Below are positions 45,362 through 54,654 of a stretch of DNA of 64,000 nucleotides, in pieces. The notes under the pieces are model-generated. The model saw only the letters and a program-made list of their open reading frames with translations. It was not told where the DNA came from and made no database searches. The translations under genes and the position numbers were made by a program. Origin of the DNA: Enterococcus sp. DIV0212c (GTDB taxonomy: Bacteria > Bacillota > Bacilli > Lactobacillales > Enterococcaceae); NCBI RefSeq assembly GCF_017377505.1, contig NZ_JAFREN010000010.1:66309-130308 (forward strand), given 5' to 3'. Numbering within the stretch: position 1 is the first letter of the stretch; the number at the start of each line of letters is the position of its first letter.

Positions 45362-45811
45362 ATGGCTCAAGATGACTTACAAAAACATTTAGATAATGCA
45401 ATGTATGGCACCCCACAGCTCAAACCAGAAGAACAACGCAAATACATGGGAACATTTCGTGAACGATGCTATTTAACGATGACGATTACGCAGATGAAAA
45501 ATGCTGAGGATAAAGAAAATTTCTTGAAAGAAATGACACTGCATCCTGATGCTACTGTCTTGTTAAATGGAGCGATGGAAATTACTTTACAGTCGACTTA
45601 TATTAAATTAATCAACGAACGAAAAGTAAAATTCACAGTGGTCAATGATTTTGTTGAGAATAAACCAGACGCTTTAGGGCTAGTTTTAACTGCAAAAGAA
45701 GCAGTTAATGAGGAAGTTATTGATGTTGAAGAGAAGTATCCTACACGAGTCATGGCAACTCCAAAGGTAGAACAATCGAAGAAAAACTTCTGGCATAGAT
45801 TATTTCATTGA
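45362..45811 (+). CDS. YueI-family protein (DUF1694)
   Basis: A 149-residue soluble protein with the YueI pattern: DLQKHLDNAMYGTPQLKPEEQRKYMGTFRERCYLTMTITQM at the start, then ATVLLNGAMEITLQSTYIKLINERKVKFTVVNDF. The family is widespread in Firmicutes and of unknown function. The ATG follows a weaker ribosome site (GGAAGTAGG region, about 15 bases upstream). It is divergent from the siderophore operon and followed by a strong hairpin. Confidence 0.85.
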   Translation: MAQDDLQKHLDNAMYGTPQLKPEEQRKYMGTFRERCYLTMTITQMKNAEDKENFLKEMTLHPDATVLLNGAMEITLQSTYIKLINERKVKFTVVNDFVENKPDALGLVLTAKEAVNEEVIDVEEKYPTRVMATPKVEQSKKNFWHRLFH

Positions 45812-45887
45812 TAGCTCCTAAATACTAAGGAGACTGAGCAACTTTTTCAATCTAAAAAAATATAAAAACAGCATTTATTGAGGTTTA

Positions 45888-45925
45888 AAGAGCGTGATAA
45901 ACTGTTAACAGTTTATCACGCTCTT
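45888..45925. terminator. Perfectly palindromic terminator between YueI and the WxL locus
   Basis: A 38-bp exact palindrome centred on GTTAAC between convergent genes. It has A/T-rich flanks but no long T tract. Confidence 0.65.
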
Positions 45926-45943
45926 CGCTTTTTTATACACACA

Positions 45944-46519
45944 TTAAAAAACTTGAATATCATTAATAGGAAAAATTTTTACTGTTACTCTTCCAATCAC
46001 ATTTTTCGTTGCAAGCAATCCATAATGTCGACTATCAGTCGCGTAAGGGCGATTATCTCCTAGCACAAGATAAAAACCTTCTGGTATTATTCGAGCACCT
46101 TCATCATTTCCGCTGAAAAAATCTTCCGTATAATTACGTCCATTTCGCTGAGTTTCATTCACTTCATCTACTAAGAATTTTTCATCTATAGGCTCGTTAT
46201 TTACATACAACGTATCTTCTTGATAGCGAATCTTTTCACCAGGCAATCCAATCACTCGACGAATTTGTTGTTTCATCCCCAAATCAAAAAGAATCAAATC
46301 AAAACGTTTTACCGTTTTTGTTTTTTTGATTATCACAACGTCTTGATCATACAGTGTCGGCCTCATACTGTAACCTGCTACTTTTGTCCAACGAAAAAAG
46401 AATAAACTAACAACGATTACTAACAAAAGACTGCAAAGACAAGCGAGACACAATTCTTTTAGGTAGATAAAATAAAGATTTTTTTTTCGTTTTTTCATTC
46501 GTTTCTTTTTTGCTACCAT
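45944..46519 (-). CDS. Type I signal peptidase of the WxL locus
   Basis: The 191-residue protein has a very basic N-terminus (KKKRMKKRKK), one membrane helix (about 22-46), the catalytic Ser in VAGYSMRPTL (about residue 52) and Lys replaced in sequence context by QQIRRVIGLPGE (about 86-97). Here the usual KR before the VxGLPGD motif reads RR, so the general-base lysine is not obvious. The LGDNRPYATDSRHYG box follows. It is the last gene of the WxL locus and probably serves its exported proteins. Compare the ordinary signal peptidase at 21187. Confidence 0.85.
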   Translation of the reverse strand: MVAKKKRMKKRKKNLYFIYLKELCLACLCSLLLVIVVSLFFFRWTKVAGYSMRPTLYDQDVVIIKKTKTVKRFDLILFDLGMKQQIRRVIGLPGEKIRYQEDTLYVNNEPIDEKFLVDEVNETQRNGRNYTEDFFSGNDEGARIIPEGFYLVLGDNRPYATDSRHYGLLATKNVIGRVTVKIFPINDIQVF

Positions 46520-46528
46520 TTATTTTGC

Positions 46529-47203
46529 TCACTTTTCTTTTTCAAATGCTGCTTGACTTACTTTATAATAGTTAAAGGCCTCTTTTTCATAGGATTCTGC
46601 TTTTTTGATATCTGCTAAAAAATCATCTACCACATTTGCATTCCCGTAAAAATTTTTTGTTTGTGTACTAGCATTCATACCTAATTGTTTCACACTATTA
46701 TAATATCTATTTAAAATCAATTGTCCTTCTTCTGTATTGATTGCACTAGCTTTTTTTACCCCTTGACTTGCCATCGATGTTGCTAAATATCGAATGTTTT
46801 GCTGTACTTTATCTTCATCGTCTCCTTGATTTTTAGCAGTAGTTATTTCTTTCTCAAAGTCCCTAAGCAAATAATAACATTTAACAACTACATCTGAATC
46901 GTTAGAACTTAGATTCATAGACTGATAGTACGACAAATAACTGATACCACCAGCAAGCAAACCAGCAAACATACTGGATAAAATAAATCCTTTCAACTGT
47001 CTTTTCTGATCTTTTTTCAGCCTATTGCGCTGCTGAAAAATTCGCTTGTTCCTTTTTTTATTTTTCCCTTTTTTTGGTAATTGCTTTATTTTCCTTTTGG
47101 TTCGGACATTTTGAATAAGAAAATAGGCAGTTAGAAAAAGCAACACAATAACAATTGCTGCTCCAATAATAAATAACTGATCTAAAACAGTCACATCATT
47201 CAA
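46529..47203 (-). CDS. Membrane protein of the WxL locus, unknown function
   Basis: A 224-residue protein with a membrane helix at about 10-32, a strongly basic cytoplasmic stretch (KRKIKQLPKKGKNKKRNKRIFQQRNRLKKDQKRQLKG, about 36-72) and a second helix at about 74-92. The remaining ~130 residues are predicted outside, helical and rich in Tyr, Lys and Gln. Gaps of 3 and 9 bp to its neighbours show translational coupling. I recognise no domain. Its position suggests a role in export, assembly or anchoring of the WxL complex. Confidence 0.65.
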   Translation of the reverse strand: MNDVTVLDQLFIIGAAIVIVLLFLTAYFLIQNVRTKRKIKQLPKKGKNKKRNKRIFQQRNRLKKDQKRQLKGFILSSMFAGLLAGGISYLSYYQSMNLSSNDSDVVVKCYYLLRDFEKEITTAKNQGDDEDKVQQNIRYLATSMASQGVKKASAINTEEGQLILNRYYNSVKQLGMNASTQTKNFYGNANVVDDFLADIKKAESYEKEAFNYYKVSQAAFEKEK

Positions 47204-47206
47204 CCC

Positions 47207-48337
47207 CTATCTGCTTTTCTTTTTATTCATAGCCGTATTAGACTTCTTTGCTTGTTTTCCAATTTTGTTTGCTTTTCGGATTTTTTCCTTACGTTTACGT
47301 GAGAATACAAGTAATGAAAAAATAACTGAAATAACGCCAATGAGCCCCCCAGCAATTAAACCAATCAGTTGCCAATCCATCCCTTTTTCTTGAACTAAAC
47401 CTACATCTCGTTCATTAAATTTATCTGCGTCTTTTTTTGTAATTTCAAATTCTTTCATCCATGTCCATTTTTGGTCATTAGACCCCGTCACTAAAATTTT
47501 GGCTTCATACTTACCAGATATCATCTTTTCTCCATTCATACTGACTGGAAAATTGATAAATGTATTTGGTGCCATACGCATGGCCGTTTGTTTCCGTTCA
47601 TACAAGACAGTCTCTTTCCCTTTTGGGGTTACTTGAACCTCTACTGCCATATCATTTAGGTAAGTAGCAACCACATTGGAAAAATTTACAAATATAGCAT
47701 TACGAGCATTATCTTGATCAGCTTTAACTTGATTTAATTCTAATTCTGGTATTAATGCCTGGTCTGTTTCTTGCAATAGAATAGCAATGACATAGGCATA
47801 TTCATTGATAATCTTAGAGCCACCTTCTTCAGTAGCATCATCTTTATTTTTACGCATGAGCTGAACACCACCTGCAATGCTGCCATCATAACTTGTTTCA
47901 GGCATCTGAATTGCCAATTCAAGATTTTTGGTTTCCCCTGGCTCTAAATCTACTGACTTTGGACCTGTTACGATATCTGTAAAATCGAATTTCAACGAGG
48001 CATCATTTTCAATAGTTGAATTACCATATTCAAGCACACCATTTTGATTTGTTTTTGCGCCATTTATACCTACATCCACAGTAATTTTCTTTTTCCCAGG
48101 ATTATTTAACCTGATATTCAGCATTTGGTGATCATTAGGCGTCATTTTTAATTTATAATAACCGATATTTTCTTCTATTTGATTATCTGGAAAAGCGAGT
48201 TGATAGGTAAACCCTGTTGCTCCCCCTGGATCTGCTTCTTTAGCAAATCCCTCTTCACTTATAATATTTCCAGCAAACAAAATGTTAAGTGCCACAACAA
48301 ATGACAGCCATATCTTTTTTCTTTTTTTGATTTTCAT
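47207..48337 (-). CDS. WxL-interacting protein (DUF916 plus DUF3324)
   Basis: The 376-residue protein has a signal peptide. A DUF916 domain (about 35-160: YQLAFPDNQIEENIGYYKLKMTPNDHQMLNIRLNNPGKK) and a DUF3324 domain (about 170-300, with MRMAPNTFINFPVSMNGEKMISGKYEAKI) follow. It ends with a membrane helix near 325-347 and a Lys/Arg-rich tail. This two-domain layout is the membrane-anchored peptidoglycan-binding partner found in WxL clusters. It is preceded by a hairpin, so it may be expressed at a lower level than the WxL proteins upstream. Confidence 0.92.
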   Translation of the reverse strand: MKIKKRKKIWLSFVVALNILFAGNIISEEGFAKEADPGGATGFTYQLAFPDNQIEENIGYYKLKMTPNDHQMLNIRLNNPGKKKITVDVGINGAKTNQNGVLEYGNSTIENDASLKFDFTDIVTGPKSVDLEPGETKNLELAIQMPETSYDGSIAGGVQLMRKNKDDATEEGGSKIINEYAYVIAILLQETDQALIPELELNQVKADQDNARNAIFVNFSNVVATYLNDMAVEVQVTPKGKETVLYERKQTAMRMAPNTFINFPVSMNGEKMISGKYEAKILVTGSNDQKWTWMKEFEITKKDADKFNERDVGLVQEKGMDWQLIGLIAGGLIGVISVIFSLLVFSRKRKEKIRKANKIGKQAKKSNTAMNKKKSR

Positions 48338-48410
48338 AACTCACCTCTTGTTTTTCCTTCAATCAATTATGTATTATTTTATTTAGTATTTTTTATAGAA
48401 ACATTGAAAA

Positions 48411-48447
48411 AGTAAGCTGATGAAAAAAATTGATTCATCAGCTTACT
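48411..48447 (-). terminator. Intra-locus terminator after the second WxL protein gene
   Basis: AGTAAGCTGATGA and its complement enclose an 11-base loop, followed by TTTTT on the minus strand. It probably attenuates transcription into the DUF916 gene. Confidence 0.75.
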
Positions 48448-48466
48448 TCACACTTAGATTACCCTT

Positions 48467-49276
48467 CTATTCGGCTGCAACGATTTTCCAAGTTACTGTA
48501 GCTGTATATGTGTCAAGAGTCATATTTGAAGCTGTTGACGCAGGTACAGATAGTTTCACAGAGGTACTATCAGTTCCTTTATCTTCCGGTCCTAGATTCC
48601 CTTTAGGTGCTCCTTCTCCTGGTATATAGTCTTTACTTTGACCAAATTCCATTACATAAGTTCCTTTACCTTCTTCTGCAACTTTATTTGCTACTACAAC
48701 ATCTTTCGCTCCACCCTCAAAAGCTAATTGGAAACCTGTTGCTACATTAGATGGCACTTTGTTTTTATTCGCAGAATCTGCAACAGCCATTCCATTCATG
48801 TAATCAATTGTTGAATTTGATAATATTCTGTTTGAATCTTTAGCAGCAGTAAATTGTTTAGTTAATTCCGCTGTTATAGTATAACCATAAGCTCCACCAC
48901 GAATATCTGACCAACCTAAAATAGCACCACGTGTTCCAGTTCCTGCTGGTGTTGCTTTGGATAAATCAATTGGAGCCGCATAGGCTTCAACATCTTTACT
49001 TGATGTTTTAATTGTCCCAAAATCTAAATTAGAAACTTGATCGATCATCAATGCTCCAGCAGTATCATTTGGAGTAATTTCAGGATGATCTGGTAATTTT
49101 TGATCTGGTTTTTCCGGATCAGGAGTTTTTCCCCTACCAGGATCTCCCCCTTCTTCTACAACTACTTTGCCTTCTGATGGCAATTCAGTTGCTACTGCAA
49201 ACGCTTGTGTTCCTCCTACTAATGATGCACCTAACAGGGCAACTAATGTCATTGTACATAAACTTCTTACTTTCAT
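48467..49276 (-). CDS. WxL-domain cell-surface protein (altered motifs)
   Basis: The 269-residue secreted protein has a signal peptide (about 1-28) and a Pro/Asp/Lys-rich linker. The WxL domain begins at GALMIDQVSNLDFGTIKTSSKD. The first WxL motif position reads GGAYGYTITAEL, with Tyr in place of Trp, and the second ends TATVTWKIVAAE (WxI). It still has the final beta-strand and length of the domain. WxL proteins bind peptidoglycan non-covalently at the surface. It is downstream of another WxL gene (34-bp gap). Confidence 0.9.
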   Translation of the reverse strand: MKVRSLCTMTLVALLGASLVGGTQAFAVATELPSEGKVVVEEGGDPGRGKTPDPEKPDQKLPDHPEITPNDTAGALMIDQVSNLDFGTIKTSSKDVEAYAAPIDLSKATPAGTGTRGAILGWSDIRGGAYGYTITAELTKQFTAAKDSNRILSNSTIDYMNGMAVADSANKNKVPSNVATGFQLAFEGGAKDVVVANKVAEEGKGTYVMEFGQSKDYIPGEGAPKGNLGPEDKGTDSTSVKLSVPASTASNMTLDTYTATVTWKIVAAE

Positions 49277-49309
49277 TTTTTAACTTCCTTTCTATTTTTC
49301 ATTAATTTA

Positions 49310-50125
49310 TTAAGGCAACTCGGCTAATATCCAAGTTAACTTCGTTTCGTATTGCACCGGATAGATTTTTGTCGTTTCTGGTACAGTTAAAGTGACCGCA
49401 GAATTGGTCTGAGCTGGTTTTTGATACTCTTCATCCAATATTGCTTTTCCTTCTTTATCCACAAGGGGTTGCAAGGTAGTAGGCTGATTATCACTATTTG
49501 TTTTAGATGCTCCAAAAGCAATCGTCCAAACGCCTCTTCCAGCACCTTTATTGGCTGTGGCAACCTCATAAGCTGTATCCATGGCATTTATGGCAATCGT
49601 TTCTCTCGTAACGGTCGGGGCTAAACTGTCACTGCTGGACTTGGCCCAGCCTTTATCTAATGACAAGTACGCGCCAACTAATTCTTGCTCTTCTCTATTC
49701 TGAATTACAGGGTTACGAAACTGTGTTTGCTGTTTCACTTGAAGTGACCAACCGGTTGATACTCCTCGTTGATCGGTGAGTTGCACATAGCTTCCTCGTG
49801 CTTCTGTTTCATCAAAAAATTGTTGAGCTAACGCTAGGTACTTCCGATCACTTTTTTTGGTTTCAGCCTTACCAAAATTCAATGCAGAGACAAAATCGAT
49901 TCTTAAAGGGCCAGTCGTATACGGACTTTCTCCAGGATTAGCAGGCTTCTCAGGATTTTCTGGATCAACGATGTCTGAACGATCACTTCCTGTTACTTTG
50001 ACTGTACCAGCTCCATCTATTGTATCTGGTGAATCAGCATAAGACGGTTTTTCAAATCCAATGAAACTTGTCAGAAAAATCAACAAGCTTAATGTAGATA
50101 CAAATCTCTTTGATCGTACCATCAC
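49310..50125 (-). CDS. WxL-domain cell-surface protein
   Basis: The 271-residue secreted protein has a signal peptide ending SYADS. The WxL domain starts with TGPLRIDFVSALNFGKAETK, carries the first motif in GVSTGWSLQVKQQ and the second in ETKLTWILAELP at the C-terminus. It overlaps the preceding small LPXTG-like gene by 4 bp (ATGA), consistent with coupled production of the two. It presumably docks on peptidoglycan together with the other WxL proteins. Confidence 0.92.
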   Translation of the reverse strand: MMVRSKRFVSTLSLLIFLTSFIGFEKPSYADSPDTIDGAGTVKVTGSDRSDIVDPENPEKPANPGESPYTTGPLRIDFVSALNFGKAETKKSDRKYLALAQQFFDETEARGSYVQLTDQRGVSTGWSLQVKQQTQFRNPVIQNREEQELVGAYLSLDKGWAKSSSDSLAPTVTRETIAINAMDTAYEVATANKGAGRGVWTIAFGASKTNSDNQPTTLQPLVDKEGKAILDEEYQKPAQTNSAVTLTVPETTKIYPVQYETKLTWILAELP

Positions 50126-50454
50126 TGTGCCTCCCTTCTATACTTACGTAGAAAGAAGAAAAAGAGACCTATGATCATAAGAACTAAGATGATCCATCCA
50201 TATTTCTGAATGAGTTCTCCCGTTTGTGGAAATCTTCCTTTTGGCTTCACTACTTTGGGTTCATCAGGGGAACTTTCCGAACTATCTTTAATCGGAGTAC
50301 TTGATTCTGTCGTCTCTTCGTAAAAGATAATCTTTCCCCCTCTATTTACTTGCCCGTCACCACCTTCGACAGCTTGAGCAGAAGGCCCATTTCCAAAAAC
50401 ACTGCATAGGATAACCACAAAAAGGAGTAATAGTTTTATTTTTTTATTTTTCAA
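50122..50454 (-). CDS. Small LPXTG-like surface protein of the WxL locus
   Basis: A 110-residue protein with a signal peptide ending AQA, a ~45-residue extracellular Ser/Glu/Pro-rich part and a sorting signal FPQTGE (Phe replacing Leu). A membrane helix (about 83-103) and RKYRREAQ follow. The frame is open to 50496, but GAAAGGAGAG sits 7 bases before a TTG at 50454, giving the usual MKNKKIK-type start. Short LPXTG proteins of this kind are constant members of WxL clusters, so it may anchor or stabilise the assembled complex. Confidence 0.85.
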   Translation of the reverse strand: MKNKKIKLLLLFVVILCSVFGNGPSAQAVEGGDGQVNRGGKIIFYEETTESSTPIKDSSESSPDEPKVVKPKGRFPQTGELIQKYGWIILVLMIIGLFFFFLRKYRREAQ

Positions 50455-50468
50455 TATTTCTCTCCTTT

Positions 50469-53189
50469 CTATGGTTGTCCTTGCATGAGTTTCCATGTAA
50501 TCGTTCCAGTATAATTTCCAGTGTATACAATATCAGAGGAACCGATTTTTAGTTTGATTCCATCCGTCCCTTCGGTTTTACCCCAAGTACTACTAACAAC
50601 AACCTTGTCGTTTTTGCCTTCAGTATTTTCATAAATAGACGCTGCAGCTTCTCCTAATATTTTTTCGTTCCCTTTATTCACATAACGTAAAGCATCTACT
50701 AATTCTTGTCCTTTTTCATTCATCATCGGTTTCGTTAATGTCGCTGTTAGATGCCAACCTTCCGAACGATTTGAACGACTATCTAGAACAACTAGTTGCT
50801 CATTATATGTGGGATTTTCTAAGGTTTGGTCTTTTGCGTCATACGTTAAAGTTCCAAAATCTAAGGTCTTAGGTGACGAAACTAATTGTAGAACTCCATC
50901 TAAAGTCAGGGTTTCTATATTAGACTCTAAACCTTCACTATCAGTTGCATAGACACTTATAATATGAGGTCCATAAGATAAATCTTCTGCACTGATAGTA
51001 AATTCATACGGAAGATTCGTATTCTTCGGATCATTTTTATATACCGGAGATATTGCGGTGGCAAGTCCACCGTCAATTTTATACCACAGTGTAACCGATT
51101 CTGACTCTTTATCATTGAATGTTCCTGTCAGTTTTTTTGCCGTACCATCTGATTCACCAGTTTTTTCATTCAAGGTAATCTTTGGTGCTGTATTTTCTTC
51201 CACTTGTTCAGGCAACAAAGCATTAGCTGAACTATTCAATGGATTATTGGATGAATCAAAACCATCAGCATAAATCCAGTTATCAATCATTTTTCCATTA
51301 CCTGAAAAATTGATTTTGGCTGAAAAACTGATTTTTAAATCAGTTGACTCTCCTACTGCAATGTCTTGTTTTGGCAAACTCAATTTACGGTTACTGGCAT
51401 TATAATATTCCGGGTGATCGGTTGTTATACCATCTTTGCTCACTTTAATCGTGCTCGTATCGATATCTAAATAAGATTGGATTTCATCGTAGATATTCAC
51501 ATCTTTCCAGATATTTGTTGGGACGATCGAAAGATTTTTAACTTCCATTTCATAGTTTAAAATATCACCAACTTTTGCTTTCGCTCCTGGTGGACGTGTT
51601 TCATCCTCTTTAGCTGACTTATTAACAACTGTTTTAGAAACATACGGCTGCACCATTTCAGCTGATTTTATTTTTACTTTAGCTGTATTACTAGAAACAA
51701 CTTTTTCTTTCGCTCCATTAGTAGCTATCGTATCTGTATAATGTAGTTCCGCTCTATTGGGTATAACGAATGCTTGTTCAATCGCCGAGTACGTTTCTCG
51801 AAGCGCTGCTGGATTTTCTTTGTTCAAAACACCTTTAATATCCATTGCAAACATTGCACCATACATCGATTGATCTTTCATAAATTGTTCAGTAAATTCA
51901 ACTCGAATAACATCTCTGACACTTGCTAGCTCAGCTTCAACACCATTTTCAAAATCAGCTGGAACTGCTGGCACATTTACATTAGGATCAATCGTGATAT
52001 TATAATAACTTTTAGGCAATTCTTGGTTTGTTTGTGCCAATTTAATTTTAATATCACTATCTTTATTTTTGATCTTGATTGCGTTATGTACCGGATCTGT
52101 CCAGATAAAGGAATTATAGCGATAATTTTTCCCATTATTTGGTGTATATTGATAGATAGAATATTCTACATTATCCTTTTCATCTGTGTTGTCATTATCA
52201 TATCCAATTTTATTGGGATTATCTGTTTCAAATGGCAGTAATCCTTCATTGTCAACTGCTGTTGTACTATCTGACATTCGTAGAATTAGGTTATAACTGC
52301 TAGTCGGCCCAAAAGTATATGCCGCCCAAGATTTTTTAGCTATTTCTCGATGCTCTTCACCATCTGGAGCATTTACACCTGGTATTGTTGGCATAATATG
52401 TAGCAATCCATCAGTCATTTTATAACTTAGCAAAGTGCCTTGTGGAACGATTATATCTTGTAAATTCATCTGCTCTTCATTCAATAATATGCTTTCACGA
52501 TAATCCACATCAGCAAAAACATTATAACCAGTTACTTCGATTTTATTTTCTGTTCCATGCTCAAGATACTCATATTTCAATTCAACATTAGGATACAATC
52601 TTTCTTGTGTATGATTTTTTGCTCTTGTCAAACGAACTTGATTAAAGTATCCACTACTTCCACCTATCAGCAGTCCTGGATAGGTATTTCTATTGTTAAA
52701 ACCATCAGCTAAATCCATTTTTTCAACAGTAATTCGCATGTCTATCCATTTACCTTTAAACAAACCCACCTTCGTGTATGTCAACTTAGATCGTTTATTA
52801 GCTACAGCGTCATCTGGTGAATAATAATAAGTATTTCCAGCAAATCCTTCATCCGGGGCTGATACCAATGCAAAGTCTGTGGTTTTCACTATAGTATCTG
52901 ATGTCCAACGCGGAATGAAACTGTATTTGCTTTCTAAAGAAGTCTTCGTTGGATTCTCTAAATTAATAGCTTTACTGTGTCCTGACAATAATTTATCACG
53001 ACCAGTAGTAGGATCATCTGTCAAATAGGGCTGCATGAGTTTGTTATTTTTGCTCTCACTAGCTACTCCGCTCTCTGTTTCCTTTGCTTGAAGGTTGTAA
53101 CCATTCATAAAACCACTTTGGAAAAGAGCCAAGATAAATACAAGACATATTATTGCTACTGCTAGCAATTGAATTTTTTTCTTTTTCAA
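50469..53189 (-). CDS. Large (906-residue) WxL-domain surface protein
   Basis: It begins with a membrane-type signal segment (LLAVAIICLVFILALFQSGF). A large N-terminal region (about 40-510) is without a domain I can name. Then comes a DUF11-like beta-domain (KVGDILNYEMEVKNLSIVPTNIWKDVNIYDEI, about 545-640), an Ig-like domain (about 655-765: APKITLNEKTGESDGTAKKLTGTFNDKE) and a C-terminal WxL domain with motifs GWHLTATL and ITWKL. The start codon is TTG behind AAAGGAGGATAAAATA. It is probably the main adhesive subunit. A hairpin separates it from the upstream gene. Confidence 0.88.
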   Translation of the reverse strand: MKKKKIQLLAVAIICLVFILALFQSGFMNGYNLQAKETESGVASESKNNKLMQPYLTDDPTTGRDKLLSGHSKAINLENPTKTSLESKYSFIPRWTSDTIVKTTDFALVSAPDEGFAGNTYYYSPDDAVANKRSKLTYTKVGLFKGKWIDMRITVEKMDLADGFNNRNTYPGLLIGGSSGYFNQVRLTRAKNHTQERLYPNVELKYEYLEHGTENKIEVTGYNVFADVDYRESILLNEEQMNLQDIIVPQGTLLSYKMTDGLLHIMPTIPGVNAPDGEEHREIAKKSWAAYTFGPTSSYNLILRMSDSTTAVDNEGLLPFETDNPNKIGYDNDNTDEKDNVEYSIYQYTPNNGKNYRYNSFIWTDPVHNAIKIKNKDSDIKIKLAQTNQELPKSYYNITIDPNVNVPAVPADFENGVEAELASVRDVIRVEFTEQFMKDQSMYGAMFAMDIKGVLNKENPAALRETYSAIEQAFVIPNRAELHYTDTIATNGAKEKVVSSNTAKVKIKSAEMVQPYVSKTVVNKSAKEDETRPPGAKAKVGDILNYEMEVKNLSIVPTNIWKDVNIYDEIQSYLDIDTSTIKVSKDGITTDHPEYYNASNRKLSLPKQDIAVGESTDLKISFSAKINFSGNGKMIDNWIYADGFDSSNNPLNSSANALLPEQVEENTAPKITLNEKTGESDGTAKKLTGTFNDKESESVTLWYKIDGGLATAISPVYKNDPKNTNLPYEFTISAEDLSYGPHIISVYATDSEGLESNIETLTLDGVLQLVSSPKTLDFGTLTYDAKDQTLENPTYNEQLVVLDSRSNRSEGWHLTATLTKPMMNEKGQELVDALRYVNKGNEKILGEAAASIYENTEGKNDKVVVSSTWGKTEGTDGIKLKIGSSDIVYTGNYTGTITWKLMQGQP

Positions 53190-53225
53190 TATTTTATCCT
53201 CCTTTCTTTAATATTCTTTACTTAA

Positions 53226-53257
53226 TTTTAAGACTGAGAAAATTCTCAGTCTTAAAA
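53226..53257 (-). terminator. Hairpin between the beta-helix gene and the 906-residue protein gene
   Basis: TTTTAAGACTGAGAA and its complement form a near-palindrome with a tiny centre, 20 bp after the stop at 53275. It would cause partial termination within the locus. Confidence 0.7.
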
Positions 53258-53274
53258 TATTTCAAATGATTAAA

Positions 53275-54564
53275 TTATGTTCTTGATGCCCAAAGAGTAA
53301 TTTTACCAAAGTTTTGAACTTGAAATTCTTTATTAAATTCATCATTTTCGGATGAAACTGATGTTGTCGCACCATTGACAACAGATACAGTTGCGTCAGT
53401 TAATATCCAATCTTTGTATAAGGTATTGTAATCGCTGAAACCTTTAACCCCTTTTTCATTTTTGAAATCAAGAGTGATATTTCCTGTACCCTTCTTAGTA
53501 TTGAAAATCGGTGCACCAATCGTTTTGTTTCCTAATTCAAATGTTCTTGCACCATCTACATTAATTGAAGAATTTGTTGATGAAAAAATTACTCCCTCAG
53601 AACCTTCACCTGTAATATACACATATGAACCCTCAGCAGCATTCACTTGAGAACCTGGCTGTTCAAGATTCAATGCTGGTTTAGTTCCTTTATCAGATCC
53701 GTTAGAATGAATTTCAAATTCAGCATTTTCTCCAACATTTAAAGCTGGAGCTGTTTTATGTTGTAATGATTTATCAAATGCTAAACCAGTTCCTTCAGTT
53801 TCAATTCTCAAAATTGAGTCATTTTGTAAATTGATTTGATTGATTTTCCCATTAAAAGCTGAACGTGCTTTGTTCTTCACTTTTAAGTTAACTTCTGCTC
53901 CAGTTTCAACTGTTGCAGTTCCCTGCCAGCCGTTTTCATAAGTTCCTTTAAATTTGAATGCACTGCGATCATGTCCGCTATTCGCTGCAACCCCGTTTAA
54001 AACAGAAGCATCTTTAAAGACAACATGAGCAACCCAGCCGATCTCATCTTCTGTATCGATTGTGTTTGTTCCTTCAAAACTCAATGTTCCATTATTCAAT
54101 TGAACTAATGTCTCACCATCAAATGTATTGTCTTTTGATACAAAGTCCCAGCCATTGCTAGCTTTTAAGAAAGTACCTAAAGAACGACTTCCGACAACAT
54201 TCAAGTTTTCCAATGTAAATGTTGCTTTTTCTTTGCTTGAAGTTTTAGCGCTGATATGGTATTTCCCAAGATCAATTTTTGCACCTTCTGCAGAGTAGAC
54301 TTTGACATCTCTGCTTGGAACACCAGTGATTGATCTAGAAAACGTAATATCTTCAGTTACTTCGATTACAGATACAGACACATCTGCCAATGTTGCTTTC
54401 AACTCTTCATAGGTACTTACTTGTGTAGCACCTTCTATTGGTGATACTGCTGTAACTGCGACATTTCCTTCTGCTTGCGCTGCTAATGGTAAAACAGTGG
54501 GTGCAATCAAGGCTCCAAGTACTACCGCTTTTGTTACTGTTGATTTAAATGATACTTTCTTCAT
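53275..54564 (-). CDS. Secreted beta-helix (pectate lyase-like) protein of the WxL locus
   Basis: The 429-residue protein has a signal peptide ending AAQAEG. From about residue 50 it has repeated short strands: VIEVTEDITFSRSITGVPSRDVKVYSAEGAKIDLG, ENLNVVGS, ALNVGENAEFEIHSNGS. These are typical of right-handed beta-helices in pectate-lyase-like adhesins found in WxL loci. It lacks the final WxL motif, ending QVQNFGKITLWASRT. Binding or enzymatic activity unknown. It is the first structural gene after the regulator, 90 bp downstream of it. Confidence 0.8.
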   Translation of the reverse strand: MKKVSFKSTVTKAVVLGALIAPTVLPLAAQAEGNVAVTAVSPIEGATQVSTYEELKATLADVSVSVIEVTEDITFSRSITGVPSRDVKVYSAEGAKIDLGKYHISAKTSSKEKATFTLENLNVVGSRSLGTFLKASNGWDFVSKDNTFDGETLVQLNNGTLSFEGTNTIDTEDEIGWVAHVVFKDASVLNGVAANSGHDRSAFKFKGTYENGWQGTATVETGAEVNLKVKNKARSAFNGKINQINLQNDSILRIETEGTGLAFDKSLQHKTAPALNVGENAEFEIHSNGSDKGTKPALNLEQPGSQVNAAEGSYVYITGEGSEGVIFSSTNSSINVDGARTFELGNKTIGAPIFNTKKGTGNITLDFKNEKGVKGFSDYNTLYKDWILTDATVSVVNGATTSVSSENDEFNKEFQVQNFGKITLWASRT

Positions 54565-54654
54565 TACAATCTATTCCTCCTAAAAAAATTTTATTATATA
54601 TTAAACAGTCATCGCTGACTGTTCAATAACTGATTTTGATTATTTATTTAAGGA

